From: Melastoma dodecandrum
Lineage: Eukaryota; Streptophyta; Magnoliopsida; Myrtales; Melastomataceae
Length of the DNA: 64,000 bases
Assembly: GCA_029817715.1 (NCBI GenBank)
Contig: JARUPY010000473.1
Location: 6,014,001 to 6,078,000, forward strand
Direction of reading: 5' to 3'
In this document: in pieces, positions 25,824 through 36,479 of the stretch
How positions within the stretch are numbered: position 1 is the first letter of the stretch
Layout: each line of letters begins with the position of its first letter
Program-made: the position numbers and the translations under genes
Notes under the pieces: model-generated
The model's input: only the letters and a program-made list of their open reading frames with translations
Told to the model about the DNA's origin: nothing
Database searches by the model: none

Positions 25824-27014
25824 TTATGTTACGATGTCCAGTTTATCTGCCTTCCCTTTTAGAATTGTTGAGAAAGCACCTGTTTTACATGCCACATTGC
25901 CTATAAAGCGGCGAATATAGTTTATCCTCCCAAGGAAAGCTTGAAGTTCCTTCTTGGTCTGTGGAGCTGGGAGGTTTTGAATGACACCAGTCTTTAAAGG
26001 GTCCACTTTGATCCCTTGTTGGTGCACAAGGAACCCGAGAAACTGCCCTTTTTGTACTCCGAATACGCATTTTAATGGATTGAGTTTGAGGTTATGCTTT
26101 CGCATCTTTTCAAATGCTTCACTTAGATGATGGTGGTGATCCTGTCTCTTTTTAGATTTTACCACTACATCATCTATGTACACCTCAACTGTCTTACCGA
26201 TTAGTGAGGCAAAAATCAGGTTCATTGCCCTTTGATACGTGGCTCCAGCTTTCTTTAATCCGAAAGGCATGACAACCCACTCGAATATCCCTATTGGTCA
26301 TCTGAACACGATCATATGCACGTCTTCCTCAGCGATGAAGATTTGATTATATCCAGAATATCCGTCCATAAAGGACATTAGCTCGTGATCTGCTGCCTTG
26401 TCTATAAGATCGTCAGCGATGGACATGGGGTATTCGTCTTTAGGTGTTGCTTTGTTTAGATCGAGTAAATCTATACATACCCTGATCTTGCCATTTTTCT
26501 TGACGATAGGTACTATACTAGAAATCCAATCGACGTACTTAGCCGTCCTTATGTATCCGGCCTTAAACAACTTCTTAAATTCATCGTAGACCATCTAGGC
26601 TACTTCCTGCGACATCCTCCTAGGAGTTTGTTTTACAGGTTTGAAATTGTTGTACGTTAGGAGTCGGTGTTCGACCAAGTCCCGGTTGAGACCAGGCATC
26701 TCAGTATCGTCCCAGGCGAAAGAATCCTTATGGGTGTGGAGAACTTTGCTTATGTCAAGTGCCTCGACTTCGTTTAAGAGCGAACTAAGGTAAGTGACAC
26801 GCGGGAAATCCGTACTCCCTAGATTTATTTCCTTTAAAGGATCGCAAGGAACAACAGAAGTACTAGGAACTTCTTTATTGTTTGAGTGGATAGTTAGCAT
26901 ATCTTGGCATGTTTGAAGGCACACATTACATGGTGCCCTATTTATTCTGGACGTCCTATAACTATCTAGTCTCTCTAGGACATCCGTTACTGGATCGAGC
27001 CCTTCATAATCCAC
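25824..27014 (-). pseudogene. Reverse transcriptase of Tat element 1, disrupted
   Basis: Minus strand. The fingers part (26594-26298) shows GKIRVCIDLLDLNKATPKDE and FMDGYSGYNQI. The palm part (26270-25824) carries the catalytic YIDDVVVKS and the thumb-side LGFLVHQQGI and FLGRINYIRRFI. A linker rich in DSFAWDDTEMPGL precedes it. Stops separate the blocks, but the YIDD box is intact. Confidence 0.9.
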
Positions 27015-27711
27015 TAGACGAAGATGGGTTGAGGAGTCTATCGGGCTCTAAATTCGTCTTCGTCTGTTGTGTGTCGTTGTCATCTCGTATCCCAGCCTCA
27101 TGCATATCTTTCTCCAGCGGGGTCAAATCTTCATTGACCTCGAGCTGTAGCTTGTCTCCCCATCCAGTCAGGATGATCGGGTTTTGAGGTGGCGCCAAAG
27201 GTGGTCCATCGTATGAAACCGGGAATTTGTAGCCTGCTTTACCTAAAGGGCTCACGTTTGGGTTTCCCATAGCATACCTCTGTTTCAGTGTCATATCTTT
27301 GACCTGCTTCACTGCCCCTGCACAGACATAAGGAATGTTAACATTTTCATTTGCCTCTCCTATAACAAATTCTATACCATGTTTTCCCCATAAGAGGAGC
27401 TCTTGGTGAAGAGTAGAAGGCATGGCTCCAGCCTTGTGAAGCCAATCTCTTCCGAGTAAGGCATTAAAGGAGGGCTTCATGTCAATGACGAAAAAAGCCG
27501 TCTTCTTTTCATGTGTGCCTACTCGGAGCTTAGTAGAAACTACGTATAAACAAGAAGAAGTGGTTCCGTTGAAACTGCTAACTCTTACGTCAGTTTTCCC
27601 AAGTTCAGATATGTCATTCCCTAGGCTCTTGTTAGCTTCAAGGGGGAGCAAGTTGATAGTCGCTCCATTATCTACAAGGACACGACGTATTACTACGTTG
27701 TTAATTGTCAC
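27004..27711 (-). pseudogene. Aspartic protease region of Tat element 1
   Basis: Retropepsin-like domain with VLVDNGATINLLP as active-site loop (the D-N-G form is usual in Tat elements) and the LLGRDWLHKAGAMPSTLHQ flap-side block. It is followed by a linker towards the reverse transcriptase. The 236-codon open frame is intact here. Confidence 0.85.
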
Positions 27712-27761
27712 TTGGATATGGAGGGGAAACGTGTGTTTCCGTAATAATGCAGGGGGTTCTT

Positions 27762-29775
27762 TTAACCACCTACTCGGGAAGTTCCGAGGTATTTCGGTGG
27801 TAGTATTAAGATAAAGGGTAGTGTTAGCCTACCTTTGGCTTTGTTGTCTCCCATTTTAGCGAATTCAGCCGGTAGCATGAGGACGTTGCAAGTAGCTTCT
27901 TTCGCCTCGGGTGGAGTCCCGGATTGAATTGGGTTGTAGTCGCTCAGCGAGTTAGACACAAGGTCACTTTCACTTGACCCCTTCGCTTTCTTAGTATTAG
28001 AGATTGCTGTCTTGGCACGTTTCTCGGCAGCGCGTCGCGCCCTCCTTTCTCTTCGTTTCTTGGTTTTCTCGATGGGTATATGGGGTTGTGTTCCCATGCC
28101 CACTTTCTGCCACGTCCCTATATTTGGAAGGACCGGTACACGAACGAAACGTGAGTTTGTAAGAGACTGGAGGCGATTATCAACATAAACAAACTCCTTT
28201 TGACGAGGGGTCATAGCTCTCTCCTTTCAGGCGAAGCTTCCGGGAAACTAGTGAACTCGGAGTCAAATAGGTTACCTGATGGAGGGTCGACCTTTTCCAG
28301 TTTGATCTCCCCTTCAGACGCTAATCCCGCTAGAAGCAGGAAGTATTGGTTATAGCAAAGCTGACACACATGAGTAATGAGCACCTTGTGGGCTGCTATT
28401 GGTTTGCACCTGTAACTGAGCATGTCAACAGTTAGAAATTGGGCTATAGATGTCCCCTTTTTCATTGCATCCTCGTCGCCTCGAGGAAAGCCTTTTCGCT
28501 CTGTATTTTCTTTTGCCTGCTGAGGTCCGAAGCAATCTACAGCACGTCGCCTAGGTTTTGGTGTAAGCCCCTTTTTGACTGGACTCGCTTTCACCTGCAT
28601 GCCCTTGTCCCATGAGTTCTTCCAGGGTGTAGATCCCTTTATTTCCACCCGATGGGGTATCCTATCGTTCTAAGTGTTTCTCCGTGTGCTGGTATGCCCT
28701 GGGGCCGTTGTTGATTCCCATCGCCATCTCTTCAAGGTGATTGAGGTCATACCATTATGTCCTTCTTTCGTTAAAGAGGTACTTCCTGAAAGTATGGCAA
28801 TAGTTGGTTGTATGTGATGGATCCATATGCCAGCGACAACGGTTGTGTTGCATTCCTTTGAGGTCAGCGGGACACTGAAGTATTCTGCTGATGGGTATCA
28901 GACGCTCCTGTGGGAGAGCTTAGAAACAGACGGAGTTTCCAAAAACCATCTGTGGCAACTTCCCCAGCCTGATGGGTAAAACGGGCGACAAGTCTCACAG
29001 GCGAAATGCCTTCTTTGCCTTGGAAAAGGAGAAAAACGGGCGAATTCAGGAACACGATATCCCCTAGGAAATGGGTAATCCCGATCAATATTGTCGGGCT
29101 AAGGAGTCGGATAGAGTTGAATCTCATTGGCATCGTCGCTCCAGGGATTGCTTGTTCCACTAAACGCGGGACATAATCTCTGATTTCGGGTACGAGATCT
29201 GGTGGCATCAATGCCTCCTGAGTCGGTGCTCCCTTTCCATGTACGAGCTGAGGAGAGCACTCAGAATGTTCATGGTTTTCAGAGGGAACAAATTCGTTAT
29301 CCACCGGCCAATTGACATTCTCCTCCGAAAAGGGGGTTGATACGTCACATGATGGCTGTTGTGCAGCCGTTCTGTGCCCGTTTATCACGAGTAGCGGATT
29401 ATTATGATGACCCCCTTGGGACCTGCTGGGATGATTGGGACATCGTCCATGTCAACCTTTTTTCTTTCCCTCAGTGTGAGGGTCGTAGTAAGGTTGATGC
29501 CTGGTGGCTGACTCATCCTTCCTATCATCGGTACTCCTGTCATAGTTCCTAGATTTTGAATGACGGCCTCCATTTTGGAGTCAATCTTCTCCTTGAAAGC
29601 GTCGTGCTTTTGGTCGATAGCACCGACTTTCTCCATTAAGAGTTGGAGAGTACTCATGATGGCGGACAGCTCTCCAGCTATGGCTGGGTCTGAGTTTTCC
29701 ATCATTGCTATTTTCCCCATCGGAGTGGTTATCTTCGAGGTTGTTCGAATTACCACCAGCTCAGGTTTTAGGCAT
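27762..29775 (-). pseudogene. Gag and gag-pol linker of Tat element 1, disrupted
   Basis: Starts at 29775 in the PELVV-GELSAIMSTLQLLMEKV segment, parallel to the gag at 32679. The gag core (29388-28864) has DLVPEIRDYVPRLVEQAIPG and a VARFTHQAGE block. Codon 5 of the gag is TGA where the sister copy has CGA, a CpG-type change. The downstream part (28648-27762) carries a basic RRERRARRAAEKRAK patch and a CQLCYNQYFLLLAGLASEGE block. Confidence 0.8.
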
Positions 29776-29814
29776 ATTGGCATAGATTTCCTCCCAGTAT
29801 GGTTGCCAATGGCG

Positions 29815-30513
29815 TGTTTGCTCCGAAAGTGACAGCGGAAAAGCCGGATCCGAACACGTCGGAGATCTCTAGCCCTACGAGCAACTGGTGCCCGGAGGTT
29901 CGTTGAATGTGTGTGTGGTCGCCGTATGAAAAAGAAAGAGAGAAGGAAAAAAGACAGCAGATGAACACCCTTAAGCAGAAGCACTTACGGATGCCATGGA
30001 CGATGCATTCGAAGGGAAGCAGGAACGCAAGAGCACAAAGAGAGCTTGAACGCTGGAATGCTTGAAAAGATAAATTGACAATATGTCCGTCTGTAGAGAG
30101 GTGTCTTTGTACAATGCATAAGAACAAGTATTTATACTAAGCTAGACCTATGTATATACGGTAATGTAATATTACACATATATTACGCTTCCTTTGCTGC
30201 CGGTCTCCATGGAACATCTCATTTTCATATGAGCAATCTTGGCAATAATCTCCTTCCGAATCCTAGGATCGTCTGGAATCTTCCTTAACAACCAAGCTGA
30301 TCAACCGCATTGCCTATTGGCCTTCGCCGTAGAGTTTCCTCGCTCGCCCAACTGATTGTTGCTTATCGCTTCGCTGACCATGTCGCCCGTCGCCTGGTAA
30401 CCCTGTCGGTTGGTGACTGCTTCGCCCAGCAAGCCTTCGCCTAGTGTATTTCCGTGGTCAGCTCCTTACTATTTCTAAACCGTTGATCCATAGATAAGGC
30501 TGAGGTCCGCGGC
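29815..30513 (-). repeat. LTR copy B, truncated at its 5' end
   Basis: Same LTR family and orientation as copies A and C, but on the minus strand the first ~25-30 bases (TGTTTAACAACAAAAA...) are missing. It joins gag-internal sequence directly near 30513; a ~30-base segment nearby is also deleted. Confidence 0.85.
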
Positions 30514-32679
30514 GATCTACAGCGCGTCGCTTAGAAAGCCTTTTGGTGTGAACCCTTTTTTGACTAGATTCGCTTTCTCCTACAGGTCCTTACCTCCTGA
30601 GTTCTTCAGGGGTACAGAGCCCTTTATTTTCACTAGGTGGGGTATCCTTTTGCTCTAGGCGTTTCTCTGTGCGTTGGTATGCCCTCAAGCCATTGTTGAT
30701 TCCCATCGCCATTTCTTCGAGACGATTGAGGTCATACCATTCTGCCCTTCTTTCGCTATGGAGGTACTTTCTGAAAGTATGGCAATGATTGGTAGTATGA
30801 GACGGATCCATATGCTAGCGACAACAGTTGTGTTGCATCCCTTTGAGATTAGCGGGGCATTGAAGTATCCCTTTGCTCACGAGCCGCTTGAATAATATGT
30901 TGGTGATGAGTGCCTCGTCAGTTTCAGGTAACAGATCTTTGTATCCCTACATTGGCAAAGAAAGCACAGTCAGACAATTGATATCAAAGGTATTTACGTC
31001 AGCTGAATCACCAAATGGATGCGATTCTGTTAGCGCCTGATCTTGCGAGTCTGGGAAACATAGTTCCTTAGACTCAATAAGGTCTAGCACCAAGTTCCTA
31101 AATGTGATGCAGTCCCTAGTAGTATGGGTGAATGGCCCATGCTATTTACAGAAATTCCTCGACTTTTCCCTATCGGTACGAGGAATTCTATGGCCCGACT
31201 TCACTTGTATTCGTCCATTTTGGAGCATGAACTCAGAGATTTCGTCAGCTTTTGCCTCATCGAAAGAGTACTTCCTTTCCTCATAAGTTTTCGAGAATGC
31301 TTTGGCCCGGAAGTTTTTCTTGGTCAACTCGTCGCATGTTAAAGGTTGCCTTTTCACATATTCTGCGATGTCGACATCTACGACCGGTTCCGCTTGATAG
31401 GTCATGAAGGGTCCCACGACCAAACTCCCTTTCGCCTGTGTTTTCTCTCTAAGGAGATTCTCATATCGGATAGCTCTCCTGGCCAACTCGTTCCAATCTC
31501 TGAACACTTCTCCTTCTAATTTATTTCCGAGTCGAAGGAGAAGGGAGTCATGAGCGATATGAATGAGCTCGGCCTCGGATGTAGAGGTTTTACACCTGAG
31601 TCGTGCCCTTCGAGGCTTATTTAAAAAGACAGCCACGGGTTCACCAGGTTATTGTTTGATGTGAGTGAGATCTTGTAAAGTCACCACTGGGTCAGTCTGA
31701 GCAAATGCCAGCGTGAACTGAACTTGCATGTCATCCCAGTTTCTCACTGAATTAGGAGGAAGGTTTGCATACCATGTGAAGGCCGCTCATGTGAGAGAGC
31801 TTGGAAACAGACGGAGTTTCCAAAAACCGTTCATGGCAGCTTCTCCCGCTTGGTGGGTAAAACGGGCGATATGTTTCACAGGCGAAATGCCTTCTTCGCC
31901 CGAAAAACGGGCGAATTCAGGAACACGGTATCCCCTTGGAAAAGGATAATCCAAATCAATGTTATCAGGGTAAGGAGCTCGATAGAGTTGCACCTCATTG
32001 GCATCATCTGTCCCAGGGATCGCCTGTTCCACGAAACGGGCGACATAATCCCGGATTTCAAGTGCGAGATCTGGCGGTGCTGTTGCCTCCTCAATCGGTA
32101 TTTCCCTTCCATGTATAGATTGAGGAGGGTATTCAGATCGTTCACAGTTTTCAGTGGAAACAAATTCGTTATCCACCGGCCAATTGACATTCTCTCTCCT
32201 TCGAAAAGGGGGTTGATACGTCACATGATGACTTTATTGTGCAGCCGTCCTGTACTCGTTTATCACAAGTGGCGGATTGCTATACATGACCTTCTTTGGG
32301 CCCGCTAGGTTGACTGGGACATCGCCTATGTTAACCTTTTTCTTTCCTTCAGCGATTGAGACCCTGTGAGGGTCATAATAAGTTTGCTGCCTAGTGGCTG
32401 ACTCCTCTTTCCTATTACTGGGGCTGCCCATCGGTGCCCCTGTCATAGTTCATAGGTTTTGAAAGACTGTTTTCATTTTGGAATCAATCTTCTCCTTGAA
32501 AGCATCGTGCTTCTGATCAATAGCATGACTTTCTCCATTAAGAGTTGAAGAGTACTCATGATGGGAGACAACTCTCCAGCTATGGTTGGGTCTGAGTTGT
32601 TTCCATCTTTGCTCTTTTCCCCATCGGAATGGTTATCTCCGAAGTTGTTCGAATTACCACCAGCTCGGGTTCTAGGCAT
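30514..32679 (-). pseudogene. Gag fragment of a second, upstream Tat copy
   Basis: Minus strand. Begins with MPRTRAGG at 32679 and continues through STLQLLMEKV, then (32224-31787) the DYVARFVEQAIPGTDDANEV core and PRGYRVPEFARFSGEEG, and (31636-31142) a linker region with RYENLLREK. It repeats the gag of 28.2-29.8 kb and stops abruptly at the LTR B junction, so pol was lost. Several frameshifts and stops are present. Confidence 0.82.
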
Positions 32680-32697
32680 GATTGGCTTAGATTTTCT

Positions 32698-32714
32698 CTA
32701 ATTGTGGTCGCCAA
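32698..32714 (-). other. Primer-binding-site-like sequence of the Tat copy at LTR C
   Basis: On the minus strand TGGCGACCACAATTAG lies six bases after the LTR end. The other Tat element (49216) has TGGCGACCATAGTGG at the same place, supporting a shared tRNA primer. I did not identify the tRNA. Confidence 0.6.
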
Positions 32715-32719
32715 AGGCG

Positions 32720-33463
32720 TGTTGGCTCCGGAAGTGACAGCGGACAAGCTGGATCCGAACACATCGGAGATCTCTGGCACTACGAGCAACTGGTGTCCGG
32801 AGGTTTGATGAATGTGTGCGTGGTCGCCGTATGAAAAAGAAAGAGAGAAGGAAAATGACAGTGGACGAACAGACCTATAAGCAAAAGTACTTACGGATGC
32901 CATCGACGATGCCTTCGGAGGGAAGCAGGAACATAGGAGCACAAAGAGAGCTTGAACGCTGGGATGCTTGAAAAGATAAATAGACAATATGTTCATCTGT
33001 AGATAGGTGTCTTTCTACAATGCCTAAGAACAAATATTTATACTAAGCTACACCTACGTATATACGGTAATGTACTATTGCATATATATTACGCTTCATT
33101 TGCTGCCGGTCTCCATAGAATATCTCATTTTCATATGAACAATCTTGGCAACAATCTCTTTCTGAATCCTGGGATCGTCTGGAATCTTCCTTAACAACCA
33201 AGCTGATCAACCGCATTGCCCATTGGCCTTCGTCGTAGAGTTTCCTCGCTCGCCAAGCTGACTGTCGTTTGTCCCTTCGCTGACCATGTCGCCCGTCGCC
33301 TGGTAACCCTGCCACTTGGTGACTACTTTGCCCAGCAAGCGTTTACCTTGTGTGTTTCCGTAGTCACCTCCTTATTGGAGTTCCTGCTCTTTGGGCCTGT
33401 GTCTGGATCGTTGATCCACAGATAATGCCGAAATCTATGGCCCAAAATTTTTGTTGTTAAACA
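32720..33463 (-). repeat. LTR copy C (outermost 5' LTR on the minus strand)
   Basis: About 744 bp with intact ends: on the minus strand it begins TGTTTAACAACAAAAA and ends GCCAACA. A TATA box (AGTATAAATA) lies near 33035. It abuts the broken remorin gene 200 bp to its right. Confidence 0.88.
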
Positions 33464-33663
33464 AATGGAATTCTTGTGGCGTTGTTGGAATTAGGCGATC
33501 ACGAAATTATTCCTTTTGGGGCTGGGTTCGTAGTTGATGTAGAGTAGACAGCGTGGATATTGAACCTCTTTGATGGATTAGTTAGTGTATTTGGAATTAC
33601 ATTTTCGAATATGGTGGTTATGATTCCACTTCTTGGACTAAGCTAGCTTGCCGTTTTTGTCAG

Positions 33664-34364
33664 AGCCTCCGGAGGCCCCGGTGGAGAAGAGCACCGATGG
33701 CTCTGTTGGTTGAGGTGAGCGTGCTTTGTGCTTTGTACTTTCCTCTGCCCTGATTGGTTTTCTTTATCATTTCACGAGGGCGAGAAATCCCAAGGCTTTT
33801 GATCTTTCCAATTTTAGATGCTGCGGTTGCGAGGGTGGAAACCGAGAAGAAGCTGTCCCTGACCAGAGCTTGGGAGGAGAGTGAGAAGGCGAAAGCCAAC
33901 ACAATAAGTCGGTCTGTCCTTTTCTGGTCATGAGCCAATGCGAACTAGTTAATCGCATGCTCTATACTACTCAAGTCGCATGCCACACAGGACAAAACGA
34001 AATCGACTCAATCATGTTGATGACAAGGATTCTTATCTTAGGAACATTGCTCCATTCAAAAACCGAAGTTTGTTTGTTCATTTGAAAGTGTAGAAGTTTC
34101 GATGTTGCACTCCTTGCATCCGAGAATGTTGTCAATGTGCTTCGAAGTGTTTCCCCATCCGCTTATCAGGAAAACCTGGAGAAGAAGAAAACAGAATATG
34201 CCGAGAAGATGAAGAACAAGATAGCATTAGTCCACAAGGCGGCCGAGGAGAAGAGGGCGGCGGTTGAGGCTAAGAAAGGCGAAGAGCTTCTCAAAGCAGA
34301 AGAAATGGCCGCAAAGTACCACGCCACTGGCCAAGTCCCAAAGAAGAGCGTAGGTTGCTTCTGA
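33664..34364 (+). pseudogene. Remorin, 5'-truncated and broken
   Basis: Remorins are plasma-membrane nanodomain scaffold proteins. Remaining exons are 33664-33714 (EPPEAPVEKSTDGSVG), 33818 to about 33911 (DAAVARVETEKKLSLTRAWEE) and 34170-34364 (ENLEKKKTEYAEKMKNK to the stop). The C-terminal coiled coil and the VGCF end, whose Cys is the usual S-acylation anchor, are intact. Three defects are seen. The N-terminal exon is absent. A TGA occurs where relatives have Arg just before DAAV, consistent with CGA to TGA. The exon for the KLSAIGAWE block normally lying between the second and third exons is missing from 33912-34169. The Tat LTR ends 200 bp upstream, so truncation by insertion is likely. 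A downstream in-frame product is possible but unproven. Confidence 0.75.
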
Positions 34365-35150
34365 TGATGGGACCAGCCCTAGCTCCATCTCTTTCTTATG
34401 TACAGTTTGAATGCCTGCGATCCAGTACATGGGCAAGGACGATCCAATCCTTGTACCTGCTTAGTTTGGGTGGAGTGTGGTGGATGGATGATTGGGAGGA
34501 TTCCTCGATACTTGATTGTTAATAGCTGAGTGTCTTTTTATTACATGTAATGGATGATACATTATTTGGAAGAAGAATCTTGGTACAGATTCCGGTCGTT
34601 ATTATTCAAGAGGTTTCATGGATTATGGGCCGGCAGAGTCGCATTAGCATAAGACCCAAACCAAATGGAGCAAAACTTCCGTATCGGCAGGATCAATATA
34701 CTTTTGACAGTGTGAACTTGAATCGGTAGAACGCGATATAATTAGGTAAAATCGTAAATCGAAATGTTTTTATGAATTAGAATTGGAATTCTACTAATGC
34801 AATAATAAAAGGACAACGTTGCATATGCTTGGTTTGGTTTGGTTTTTTCATTTCATGGAGGATGCCTTCTGCTATATTCATAACAGCCAAAATGGGTTTT
34901 CCATTTAAGAACAAGTAAAAAAAAAAGCCAAAAAATTTGTTAGATTTATGAATTTGTCTTTTACACAAGGAAAGAAAACATTATAATGGTGGATGTTTTC
35001 TTATTAAAGAAAAGTATTACATTTGAAGATTCATGAATTAAAAAGGAATAAAAATGGGAATTATTCTCTTAGAGCAAAAGTAGCCTAAAATCAATAGTAC
35101 ATCATCCTATCCTACTATTTGATTCAGACAACGGGAATGTGTGATAATTA
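34365..35150. other. AT-rich spacer right of the remorin relic
   Basis: Presumed remorin 3' untranslated region followed by AT-rich DNA. No gene or repeat was recognised. Confidence 0.5.
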
Positions 35151-35159
35151 TAAAATTTA

Positions 35160-35340
35160 TGCAAAATATACGCCCCAACTTTCTGTTTTGTCAAAGTCTT
35201 TTTTGGCTATACGGTATTATCACTATCTTTAGGGTTGTAATTTTTTGTAGCCATTCGCTGACGAAAACCGTCGATCTGCTGCGTGGAGTAACACTGGTTG
35301 ACTTCACCAGTCCAGTCACACAACGCTCCCACGTCTAGTA
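35160..35340 (+). repeat. Left terminal inverted repeat of the MULE
   Basis: Begins TGCAAAATATACG and ends near CCCACGTCTAG; pairs with 38617-38813, whose outer end on the minus strand reads GGAAAAATATACG. Small differences are scattered along it. Confidence 0.88.
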
Positions 35341-35538
35341 CTTATTTCTACATAGGCAAACAAAAAGGATAAGTAAAGGCACATGCAGACAGGGTTGAAT
35401 TTTTTTCCCAATCTAAACCCTAAACGTAGAAGAAGGCTTCCCATCGCACCAGAAGGGTTCACATTGCACCTGAAGGATTATCATTCTAAACCCTATTCTG
35501 GGTTTCATAAATTAAGTGAGTTTTTCCATCGATTGAGA

Positions 35539-36075
35539 ATGAGCGAAGGAGGTTGCAATGAAATATCTGTCCGATCTAGGCTATCGAGCTCGATTGTTGG
35601 TGGCCGTGTTTGTCTCCACGGTAGGAGGGTGGTGTTGTACACTTCCTAGAGCAAGAGGAACCCACATCGTCGGTTCATGCGTTGTTCTTTATGGAAGGTA
35701 GTATTGGAAGTCCTTTTCTTTGTTGAATTGAATTTCTGTGACAGTTAATGGATGTTGTATGTTTATTCAGGAAGATGACTGTGGCTATTTTCGGTGGATG
35801 GATGAGGACTTTCCTGATCGACCACAAGAAATAATCCTACAGCTCGTTGAATCGAAGAGCATGTTGGAGAATAATAAAAAATTGCTGCAAGACAACTTGA
35901 AATTGAAAAAGAGCAAAGTAAGAGGCTGAAAGTGAAGATTGAGAAGCTGAAAGTTAAAATCCATTATCATGAAGATATTGAACTGAAGATGGCTAAGATG
36001 AAGGCTGAGTTGTTTGCCTTGTGCACTGGTGTTGTAGCTATGGGGATAATACTGTGCTATTGGTTTTCTATTTAG
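35539..36075 (+). pseudogene. GRF-type zinc finger, coiled-coil and membrane-helix protein carried by the MULE
   Basis: Exon 1 is 35539-35697 and exon 2 starts at 35771 (GT-AG). Exon 1 ends with CLHGRRVVLYTS, a TAG codon (35647-35649), then SKRNPHRRFMRC; exon 2 opens EDDCGYFRWMDEDFP. Together these form the C-x-H/C...C...C pattern with the NPxRRF and GYFRW motifs of a GRF zinc finger. A lysine/leucine coiled coil follows. A frameshift near 35895-35910 must be crossed to reach the C-terminal end, which holds a single hydrophobic helix (LCTGVVAMGIILCYWF). GRF proteins with this tail are common beside MULEs in plants; whether transposition uses them is not known to me. One stop and one frameshift make this copy a relic. 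Confidence 0.75.
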
Positions 36076-36479
36076 GGTGAATATGTTAGTTTAGATTATG
36101 TCTTCCATGTGTAATTTTGTTTGGGTATTTGAGTTTAGATACTACTATGATGGATATTTTCTGTTGAATGGTGAATCTTAATACAATGTTAATTATGTCA
36201 CATAAAAGGTTAAAAAAGATGGACCCTTTATATACAACAGATGGCCTGGTCAGTACATAGTCTAAATGAACCCAGTACATAGTTTGAAAATGAACAACCC
36301 AGTACATAGTCTAAATGAACAACCTAGTACAAAAGAAGGTTGAAAAACAACCCAGTACATTGTCTAAATGAACAGATGGCCACCTAATACATAGTATGAA
36401 AAAACAACCCATAAACAGATGGCTACAAAGAAGGTTCTAAGGTAGCCACAACCCAGACAACAGATGGCCACATAGATCC

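Larger units (their letters stand above)
18840..33463 (-). mobile_element. Composite Tat-lineage Ty3/gypsy retrotransposon (LTR-gag-LTR-gag-pol-aORF-LTR)
   Basis: Reading the minus strand from right to left: LTR C (33463-32720), PBS-like site, gag fragment (32679 to about 30530), truncated LTR B (30513-29815), second gag (from 29775), protease, reverse transcriptase, RNase H, a second (archaeal-type) RNase H, integrase (to about 23760), an antisense plus-strand gene (20795-23617), polypurine tract, and LTR A (19595-18840). The second RNase H and the LLGRDWLHKAG protease block mark the Tat lineage. The outermost flanks do not share a 5-bp duplication (AGGGA left, AATGG right), so this is not one clean insertion but two related elements joined with deletion. 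All frames are broken, so it is a relic. Confidence 0.88.

Noticed and set aside
18840..33463. A single intact retrotransposon
   Set aside because: Three LTRs, two gags and unmatched flanks show a composite.
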